Source of the DNA: Streptomyces sp. V4I2
GTDB lineage: Bacteria; Actinomycetota; Actinomycetes; Streptomycetales; Streptomycetaceae
Assembly: GCF_030817655.1 (NCBI RefSeq)
Contig: NZ_JAUSZM010000003.1
Location: forward strand, 3,038,001 to 3,102,000
Direction of reading: 5' to 3'
DNA length: 64,000 nucleotides
This document shows, one piece after another, positions 58,044-64,000 of the stretch. Every line of letters starts with the position of its first letter. The stretch's first letter is position 1. A program made the translations under genes and the position numbers. The notes beneath the pieces are model-generated. The model was given only the letters and a program-made list of their open reading frames with translations, made no database searches and was not told the origin of the DNA.

Positions 58044-60254
58044 TCATCCCGCGGCGGGTTTCCGCTCGGGGTGGGCGGGGTCGAGGCTGAAGACGGTGCC
58101 GTTCGGCGTGAACACGACGAGCGCGCCCTCGTGGAGCAGCACCTCGGGCGGGTACAGGCTGGACACCACCGACTCGGTGCGCGGCAGTGTCTCCCACAGC
58201 ACCGTTCCCCGACGGCCGTCGAGGGCCGCGACGCGGCCGCTGGCACTGGCCATGTACAGGACACCGGCCCGCGGGTCGTACCGTGCCTCTCCCGGTTGTT
58301 CCAGGCTGGTGCTGGTCTTCCACAGCTCCTTGCCCGTACGCGCCGACACGGCGGTCACCTGTCCGTCGGACTCGGTGAACCACAGGGTGCTGTCCGTCAG
58401 CGTCACGTTGTCCCCGTACGTGTCCGCCAGCTTCGTCGAGGTACGCGCGCCGGTTTTCGGGTCCACCAGCAGGATCCGGGTGTACGTCAGGTCCTCCGCG
58501 TCCATCTCCATCAGGAGCAGCCGGTCGTCGAGGGCCCCGAGGATGCCGCTGGTGGCCGGGATGTTCAGGGTCCGCACCGAACCGTCGGTCCGGTCCACCT
58601 CCAGGAGCCGGGCGGTCTTCTGATCGGCCTCGGCCGGGCTGCAGTTCGCGTACAGCCCGTCGCCGGCCGTCAGGAACGAGCAGTAGTAGCCGGCGGGCAG
58701 CGGGGCGGTCCAGCGCACGGCGCCGGTGCGCGGCGACCGGGCCGTCGCCTCCCGGCCGGTGTCGGAGGTCAGGACGATGTCGCCGGACAGGACCAGCTCG
58801 AGGTCCGCCTCGTTCACCCTGCGGTGCCACCGCTCGGCGCCGGTCTCGACGTCGAGGGCGAAGACGTCGACCGGGTCGGTCTCGGCGGCTTCGCTGGAGA
58901 TGGACTGGCGCAGGAGCAGCGTGCCGTCCTGGACGCCGAGCAGCGAGGCGGAGTACATCCCGCTCTCGATCCGGGACGGTGCGACCTCGGCGCGCCAGAC
59001 GGTCTGGCCGGTCCGGGCGTCCAGGCGTACCGGAAGGATGCTCTCGCCCACGCAGTAGACGGCGTCCTCGTGCAGCAGACACTCGGGCTCGCCCGACAGC
59101 AGGCCCTCCTGCGCTCCCAGCGCCTTCTTGACGCCGAGCGGCGCCGTCTTGAACACCGTCGTCTCCCACGGCTTCCAGCCGCTGGGCGGCGCCGACCACC
59201 GCGAGGCCGTCCCGCCGCCGCTCTCCGCCCATCCCGGCCCGAGCATCAGATAGGCCGTCAGTCCGAGGGCGAGCGCGCCGACCGTGCCGGTGGCGGCCAG
59301 CAGCGGGCGGATACGGCGGCCCCGGCGGCCGGTGCCGGGGCCGGTGCCGACCGTCGCGTCGGCGAGGGTCCCGAGGTGGGTGTCCGGCGTGGCCGGCAGC
59401 TCCCGCAGGCGCAGCGACACGGTGGCCGGGTCGCCCGCGTCCGGTTCGGGCAGGGCGGTGGCGAACTCCCGGGCCAGCTCGTCGAGTCCGGGCCGCTGCG
59501 TGGCCTCCTTGACCAGACAGCGCTCCAGGACCCCGCGCAGCGGCTGCCCCACCCCGTCCAGCACGGGTTCGTCGTGGACCACCCGGTAGGCCGTGAGATA
59601 GGGGCTGTCGGTGTCGAACGGGCCCCGCCCGGTCGTGGCGTACACCAGCAGCGCGCCGAGCGAGAAGACGTCGGAGGCCGGGCCGACCGTTCGGGCGTCG
59701 GTGAGCTGCTCCGGGGACATGAACGGCGGGGTGCCGATCATCTGGCCGGTCTCGGTGAGGGTGTTGTGGTTCTCCGCCGCGCGGGAGATGCCGAAGTCGA
59801 TGACGCGGGGGCCGCCCTCGGCCATCAGGACGTTCGCCGGCTTCAGGTCCCGGTGCACCACACCGGCCCGGTGGATGTCCCTCAGAGCCTCCACCAAACC
59901 CAGCGCAAGCTGCCGCAGTTCGCCGCCGCGGAGCGCGCCCCGGTCGCGGATCCGCTGGGCTAGCGAGCTTCCGGGCACGTACTGGGTCGCCATCCAGGGC
60001 CGGGCCGCGTCCGGGTCGGCGTCCACGACCGGGGCGGTGAAGGCGCCGCTCACCTTGCGGACGGCCTCGATCTCCTGCCGGAACCGGGTGCGGAAGACGG
60101 CGTCCTCGGCGTACTGGGCGTGCACCACCTTGACGGCGACCTCGCGGCCCGACCGCGATCTGCCCCGGTAGACGGCTCCCATGCCGCCGGCGCCGAGGCG
60201 GTCGACCAGCTTGTACCCGCCGACCGACCTCGGGTCGTCCTTGTGCAGTGGCAC
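58044..60254 (-). CDS. Ser/Thr protein kinase with extracellular PQQ-type beta-propeller (second copy)
   Basis: 736 aa. Kinase domain (residues about 13-275) with GRLGAGGMG-like DRLGAGGMGAVYRGR, VAVKVV, HRDLKPANVLM, VIDFGIS and GTPPFMSPEQ. A transmembrane helix (VGALALGLTAYLMLG) near residue 370 leads to a propeller domain with blades such as VYCVGESILPV and LYMASASGRVAAL. It shares its plan with the kinase at 36574-38733 but differs in sequence, so these are ancient paralogs. The GTG at 60254 gives a start like the other kinase. Confidence 0.92.
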   Translation of the reverse strand: MPLHKDDPRSVGGYKLVDRLGAGGMGAVYRGRSRSGREVAVKVVHAQYAEDAVFRTRFRQEIEAVRKVSGAFTAPVVDADPDAARPWMATQYVPGSSLAQRIRDRGALRGGELRQLALGLVEALRDIHRAGVVHRDLKPANVLMAEGGPRVIDFGISRAAENHNTLTETGQMIGTPPFMSPEQLTDARTVGPASDVFSLGALLVYATTGRGPFDTDSPYLTAYRVVHDEPVLDGVGQPLRGVLERCLVKEATQRPGLDELAREFATALPEPDAGDPATVSLRLRELPATPDTHLGTLADATVGTGPGTGRRGRRIRPLLAATGTVGALALGLTAYLMLGPGWAESGGGTASRWSAPPSGWKPWETTVFKTAPLGVKKALGAQEGLLSGEPECLLHEDAVYCVGESILPVRLDARTGQTVWRAEVAPSRIESGMYSASLLGVQDGTLLLRQSISSEAAETDPVDVFALDVETGAERWHRRVNEADLELVLSGDIVLTSDTGREATARSPRTGAVRWTAPLPAGYYCSFLTAGDGLYANCSPAEADQKTARLLEVDRTDGSVRTLNIPATSGILGALDDRLLLMEMDAEDLTYTRILLVDPKTGARTSTKLADTYGDNVTLTDSTLWFTESDGQVTAVSARTGKELWKTSTSLEQPGEARYDPRAGVLYMASASGRVAALDGRRGTVLWETLPRTESVVSSLYPPEVLLHEGALVVFTPNGTVFSLDPAHPERKPAAG

Positions 60255-60369
60255 CGTCCGAATTCCCTTCCCCCGCAAAGCCGTTCGGGCCACAGGATAC
60301 GTAACGGGGAAACGGGCAAGGCCGGGACGGCGAACCATGGGGGTTCGCCGCCCGGCCTGTCCGGACGGA

Positions 60370-60900
60370 TCAGACGGACACGGGCTCCGGCTCGTCCGAC
60401 GGCGCCTGCCGGGACGACTCCCCGGCCTTCCGCGCCCGCTTCTCCTCGCGCTTCCTCGCGGTCCGGTTGCTGCCGTCCTCGTCGAAGGAGCCGGCCCGGA
60501 CGGTCGCGCCGCCCGCCTGGAGCGCCGGCGTGAGGGCCTGCGTGCTCAGGCCCGCCTCGGCGAGCTTCGCGTCGTCGGGGGATGACGGTGACCTGGAGGT
60601 CCCGTACACCGTCGACGGTCACCTGGCCGACGCCGTCGATGGCCTTCAGGTCCGGTACGACGGTCCGGTGAGCCGGTCGGCCAGCGCCTGCTGGCCCTGG
60701 TCGGAGGTGACGGCGAGGACGACGGTCGGGACGTCGTCCGTCGATCCCGCGACGACCTGCGGGTCCACGTCGTCCGGGAGCTGGACGCGGGCGCGGTTGA
60801 CGGCCTGCTGGACGTCGGCGACGAGCTGCTGGGTGTCGTTGCCGTAGTCGAAGGACGCCATGATCACGGCGTCGCCCTCGCTGGCAGTGACGCAACTTAC
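60370..60900 (-). pseudogene. Decayed RND (AcrB/HAE1-like) efflux transporter remnant
   Basis: Three frames in succession give porter-domain sequence: SEGDAVIMASFDYGND with VQQAVNRARVQLPDDVDPQVV (about 60680-60900), then VPDLKAIDGVGQVTVDGV (about 60590-60665), then DDAKLAEAGLSTQALTPALQAGGATVRAG (from about 60575 down). The first break is near 60665. The second is at a G5 run (60577-60581) where one extra base shifts the frame. Transmembrane regions are absent and the end reads TARKREEKRARKAG, a typical cytoplasmic tail, so a large internal deletion occurred. It follows the response regulator gene. Confidence 0.85.
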
Positions 60901-60933
60901 TCCGCCTGGCGGCGCAGTACGGCCGGATCGAGG

Positions 60934-61617
60934 TCAGTCCACCCTTGGACGTACCAGCCCCGACTCGTACGCGATCACCACGAGCTGCGCCCGGTCCCGC
61001 GCGCCCAGTTTGGCCATGGCCCGGTTGACGTGCGTCTTCACGGTGAGCGGGCTGACTTCGAGGCGCTCGGCGATCTCGTCGTTGGAGTGCCCCCCGGCAA
61101 CCTGGACCAGGACCTCGCGCTCCCGCACGGTCAGCGCGGCGAGGCGCTGCGCGCGAGCGGGGTCGCGCTCGTCGTCCCCCGCGTCGCCCTGGGCGAGGAA
61201 GCGGGCGATGAGCCCCTTCGTCGCCGTCGGGGACAGCAGCGCCTCGCCGCCCGCCGCGACCCGGATCGCGCTGAGGAGTTCCTCCGGCTCGGAGCCCTTG
61301 CCGAGGAAGCCGGAGGCGCCCGCGCGCAGCGACTGCACGACGTAGTCGTCGACCTCGAAGGTCGTCAGGATGACCACCCGGACATGGGTGAGCGAGGGGT
61401 CGGCGCTGATCATGCGGGTCGCCGCGAGGCCGTCGGTGCCGGGCATCCGGATGTCCATCAGGACGACGTCGGCCCGCTCCACCTTGGTCAGCCGCACCGC
61501 CTCGGCTCCGTCGGACGCCTCGCCCACGACCTCCATGTCGGGCTCGGAGTCGACGAGCACGCGGAAGGCGCTGCGCAGCAGGGCCTGGTCGTCGGCGAGC
61601 AGGACACGGATGGTCAT
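60934..61617 (-). CDS. NarL/LuxR-family response regulator
   Basis: 227 aa. Receiver with LADDQALLRSAF, VVLMDIRMPGTDGL (phospho-Asp) and SGFLGKGSEPEELL (Lys), then a LuxR helix-turn-helix (LTVREREVLVQVAGGHSNDEIAERL, SPLTVKTHVNRAMAKLGARDRAQ). ATG 61617 overlaps the kinase stop by 4 nt. This pair often sits beside ABC or RND exporters; here only the RND remnant downstream remains, possibly its former target. Confidence 0.95.
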   Translation of the reverse strand: MTIRVLLADDQALLRSAFRVLVDSEPDMEVVGEASDGAEAVRLTKVERADVVLMDIRMPGTDGLAATRMISADPSLTHVRVVILTTFEVDDYVVQSLRAGASGFLGKGSEPEELLSAIRVAAGGEALLSPTATKGLIARFLAQGDAGDDERDPARAQRLAALTVREREVLVQVAGGHSNDEIAERLEVSPLTVKTHVNRAMAKLGARDRAQLVVIAYESGLVRPRVD

Positions 61618-62843
61618 ACGGGTTCCCCCGGCTTTCCGGTGACGGCTGTGCGGGTCTTGATCGGCAGGATCGCATGGACGCGGAAGCCGCCTCCGTAGCG
61701 AGGACCGGTGGTGAGGGTGCCGCGCAGGGCGGTGACGCGCTCGCGCATGCCGAGCAGGCCGTGGCCGCCGAGGGTCTCCGGGTCGTGGTCCTCGCCCGCG
61801 CCGTTGTCGAGGACGGTGATCTCGATGTTCGGTCCCACGCGTACGACGCTCACCTCGGCCTTCGCCTCGGTCCCGGCGTGCTTCTGCACGTTGGTGAGGG
61901 CTTCCTGGATCACGCGGTAGGCGGCCAGGCCGACGGCGGCGGGCAGGGTGATCCCGCTGTCCGCGCGGGCCACCTCGACGTGCAGCCCCGCGCTGCGGAA
62001 GGTGCCGACGAGTTCGTCGAGCCGGTCCAGTCCGGGCGCGGGTTCGGTCGGGGCCTCCGGGTCGCCGGACTGTCTGAGCAGCCCGACGGTGGCGCGCAGC
62101 TCGTTCAGCGCCGAGCGGCTGGCCTCCCGTACGTGGGCCAGGGCCTCCTTGGCCTGGTCGGGCCGCTTGTCCATGACATGGGCGGCGACTCCGGCCTGGA
62201 CGTTGACCAGGGCGATGTGGTGGGCGACCACGTCGTGCAGGTCGCGGGCAATGCGCAGCCGTTCCTCCGCGACCCGGCGGCGGGCCTCCTCCTCGCGGGT
62301 GCGCTCGGCCCGTTCGGCGCGCTCCCTTATGGCGTGGACGAAGGCGCGGCGGCTGCGGACGGCGTCGCCCGCGGTGGCGCCGATGCCGGTCCAGGCGAAG
62401 ATCGCCAGGTTCTCCTGGGCGTACCACGGAAGCGGCCCGGCGAGCATGGAGGCGCCGGTGAGGACGGTCATGGTGAGCAGGCCGACGCGCCAGGTGGTGG
62501 GGCGGTCGGTGGTGGAGGCGACGGTGTAGAGCGCGATGACCGCGGACATGGCGACGGGGGCACGGGGGTCGCCGGTGACGGCCTCCACGAGGGCGAAGCC
62601 GCCGGTGAGGGCGAGGACCGTCATCGGGGCGCGGCGGCGGAACACGAGGGTGACGGCGGCGAGCACGATGAGGACGAGGCTGAGCGGGTCGGGGGTGCGC
62701 AGGATCCAGCTGACGTCGTGTTTGCTGCGCGGGTCGACGAACGAGCCGGCCACCATGCAGGCGAGCACGCCGGCCGCGAGGGCCGCGTCCAGCGTCATGG
62801 GGTGCGCTTTGAGATGACGCCGGGCTCGCTCGAGGGTGCTCAC
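61614..62843 (-). CDS. Sensor histidine kinase (NarL-type)
   Basis: About 409 aa. Five or so transmembrane helices, then the HisKA_3 phospho-His in RIARDLHDVVAHHIALVNVQAG and a HATPase domain (EALTNVQKHAG, LDNGAGEDHDPETLGGHGLLGMRERV). The DHp sequence is of the DesK/LiaS group. GTG 62843 is used; a TTG at 62852 would add three residues. Partner of the response regulator encoded directly downstream. Confidence 0.93.
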   Translation of the reverse strand: MSTLERARRHLKAHPMTLDAALAAGVLACMVAGSFVDPRSKHDVSWILRTPDPLSLVLIVLAAVTLVFRRRAPMTVLALTGGFALVEAVTGDPRAPVAMSAVIALYTVASTTDRPTTWRVGLLTMTVLTGASMLAGPLPWYAQENLAIFAWTGIGATAGDAVRSRRAFVHAIRERAERAERTREEEARRRVAEERLRIARDLHDVVAHHIALVNVQAGVAAHVMDKRPDQAKEALAHVREASRSALNELRATVGLLRQSGDPEAPTEPAPGLDRLDELVGTFRSAGLHVEVARADSGITLPAAVGLAAYRVIQEALTNVQKHAGTEAKAEVSVVRVGPNIEITVLDNGAGEDHDPETLGGHGLLGMRERVTALRGTLTTGPRYGGGFRVHAILPIKTRTAVTGKPGEPV

Positions 62844-62909
62844 GTCTGCCAACGGTACGGGGGCTCCGCGGGCGGCGGAACGGGGGCTACCTGTACGTTC
62901 CCCCTCACC

Positions 62910-63188
62910 TCAGCCCGGGATCAGGCCGTCGTCGCTCAGCAGTTCCCGTACCTCCTCCAGCGTCGCGTCCGGCGACGGCAGGATCAGTTCGGACGGTTCC
63001 AGGGAGTCGTCGGGCAGGGGGTCGCCCAGTTCCCGCACCTTGGCCAGCAGGGCCTGCAAGGTGCGGCGGAATCCGGGGCCGTCGCCGTTCTCCATCTCCC
63101 TGAGGAGTTCGTCGTCCAGCTTGTTCAGCTCGGTGAGGTGGCTGTCGGCCAGCCTCACCTGCCCCTCCCCCATGATCCGTACGATCAT
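62910..63188 (-). CDS. pspAA: PspA-associated protein PspAA
   Basis: 92 aa. MIVRIMGEGQVRLADSHLTELNKLDDELL is the family hallmark; the second half is acidic with TLEEVRELLSDDGLIPG. It is always encoded directly downstream of an actinobacterial PspA, as here (32 bases). It is thought to modulate PspA oligomers in envelope-stress defence. Confidence 0.9.
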   Translation of the reverse strand: MIVRIMGEGQVRLADSHLTELNKLDDELLREMENGDGPGFRRTLQALLAKVRELGDPLPDDSLEPSELILPSPDATLEEVRELLSDDGLIPG

Positions 63189-63220
63189 GTCGCCCTCCTA
63201 GGCGTGGGCCCCGGCCCGCG

Positions 63221-64000
63221 TTACTGCTTGTCGAAGCGCGGGGTGTCCTGCGGCTGCTGCTGGGACTGCTGCTGGCTCGTGCCGCCTTCGATGGCCTGCT
63301 GGGACGAGGTGCCCCCAGCCAGCTCCGCCTTCATGCGCTGCAGCTCCAGCTCTACATCCGTACCACCGGAGAGGCGGTCCAGCTCGGCCTGGATGTCGTC
63401 CTTGTGCATGCCGGACTGGTCGTCCAGGGCGCCGGAGGCGAGCAGTTCGTCGATGGCTCCGGCCCGCGCCTGGAGCTGGGCCGTCTTGTCCTCGGCACGC
63501 TGTATCGCCAGGCCGACGTCGCCCATCTCCTCGGAGATGCCGGAGAACGCCTCGCCGATGCGGGTCTGCGCCTGGGCCGCGGTGTACGTGGCCTTGATCG
63601 TCTCCTTCTTGGTGCGGAAGGCGTCGACCTTGGCCTGGAGCCGCTGGGCCGCGAGGGTGAGCTTCTCCTCCTCGCCCTGGAGGGTCGAGTGCTGCGTCTC
63701 GAGGTCCGTCACCTGCTGCTGGAGTGCGGCGCGGCGGGAGAGCGCCTCGCGGGCCAGGTCCTCACGACCCAGCGCGAGCGCCTTGCGGCCCTGGTCCTCC
63801 AGCTTGGACGACTGGGACTGCAGCTGGTTCAGCTGGAGTTCCAGGCGCTTGCGGGACGTGGCCACGTCGGCCACGCCTCGGCGCACCTTCTGCAGCAGTT
63901 CCAGCTGCTTCTGGTACGAGTAATCGAGGGTTTCGCGCGGGTCCTCGGCCCGGTCAAGGGCCTTGTTCGCCTTCGCGCGGAAGATCATCCCCATACGCTT
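63221..64000 (-). CDS. pspA: Phage shock protein A / IM30 family (5' end at the window edge)
   Basis: About 260 aa visible. ESCRT-III-like, all helical, binds stressed membrane. FRAKANKALDRAEDPRETLDYSYQKQLELL is the amphipathic first helix region, followed by long coiled-coil hairpins and a Gln-rich tail (SQQQSQQQPQD). The codons at 63995-64000 read Lys-Arg before MGMIF, so the true ATG probably lies one codon beyond base 64000 (MKRMGM start is usual). In S. coelicolor PspA is SigE-controlled. Confidence 0.95.
   Translation of the reverse strand, partial: KRMGMIFRAKANKALDRAEDPRETLDYSYQKQLELLQKVRRGVADVATSRKRLELQLNQLQSQSSKLEDQGRKALALGREDLAREALSRRAALQQQVTDLETQHSTLQGEEEKLTLAAQRLQAKVDAFRTKKETIKATYTAAQAQTRIGEAFSGISEEMGDVGLAIQRAEDKTAQLQARAGAIDELLASGALDDQSGMHKDDIQAELDRLSGGTDVELELQRMKAELAGGTSSQQAIEGGTSQQQSQQQPQDTPRFDKQ

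Noticed and set aside
60050..60930. Single long open frame across the RND relic and kinase start
   Set aside because: It is an out-of-frame composite of the kinase gene and pseudogene fragments.

Overview
The window is very GC-rich DNA with GTG/TTG starts, strong third-position GC bias and many 4-nt overlapping (ATGA/GTGA) gene junctions. Gene content and order match the core chromosome of a Streptomyces close to the S. coelicolor SCO2110-SCO2168 interval (matched from memory of gene content, not by a search). No CRISPR array, IS element, prophage, tRNA or rRNA was seen.

Layout. 1-1.8 kb: C-terminal PASTA part of a Ser/Thr kinase and endonuclease IV. 1.85-7.15 kb (minus): a four-gene, translationally coupled cassette headed by a class III nucleotidyl cyclase-like gene and ending in a PycTM-like membrane protein, with a Crp/Fnr regulator just upstream. 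7.3-9.0 kb: sulfite-oxidase-like molybdoenzyme, bacterioferritin and its ferredoxin with iron-box-like sites. 9.1-12.6 kb: shikimate/tryptophan entry genes (class II DAHP synthase; trpL leader, attenuator and fused TrpE-TrpG). 12.8-25.5 kb: a phosphofructokinase with PPi-type residues, a two-component system, acyltransferase, esterase, glucokinase glkA and its neighbour, ArsA-like ATPase, SRPBCC protein, phosphoesterase and acyl-CoA ligase. 25.6-36.5 kb: cholesterol oxidase, two glycosyltransferases, a lipoprotein metallopeptidase, two secreted NlpC/P60 hydrolases, a NYN-domain protein, rhomboid protease and a RAM-domain protein. 36.6-41.6 kb: a beta-propeller Ser/Thr kinase, a class V aminotransferase behind a SAM-IV riboswitch, and trpD. 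41.7-51.0 kb: the whole aerobic terminal branch, ctaE-qcrCAB and ctaCDF, separated by a receiver-like gene and an L,D-transpeptidase. 51.3-64 kb: cysteine desulfurase-TusA fusion, PfkB kinase, a disordered-tail membrane protein, erpA and nadA divergent, a second propeller kinase, a decayed RND transporter, a second two-component system, and pspAA-pspA.

Most of the window is housekeeping: respiration, Fe-S/iron handling, Trp and NAD synthesis, sugar phosphorylation and cell-wall turnover. The exception is the 1.85-6.34 kb cassette. Its cyclase-like and PycTM-like end members are the two component types of Pycsar anti-phage immunity, here separated by a P-loop/alpha-repeat protein and an SPFH-like protein. 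The cyclase and P-loop proteins share a short HGSG...INI motif. This is the best candidate in the window for an undescribed signalling or defence system.
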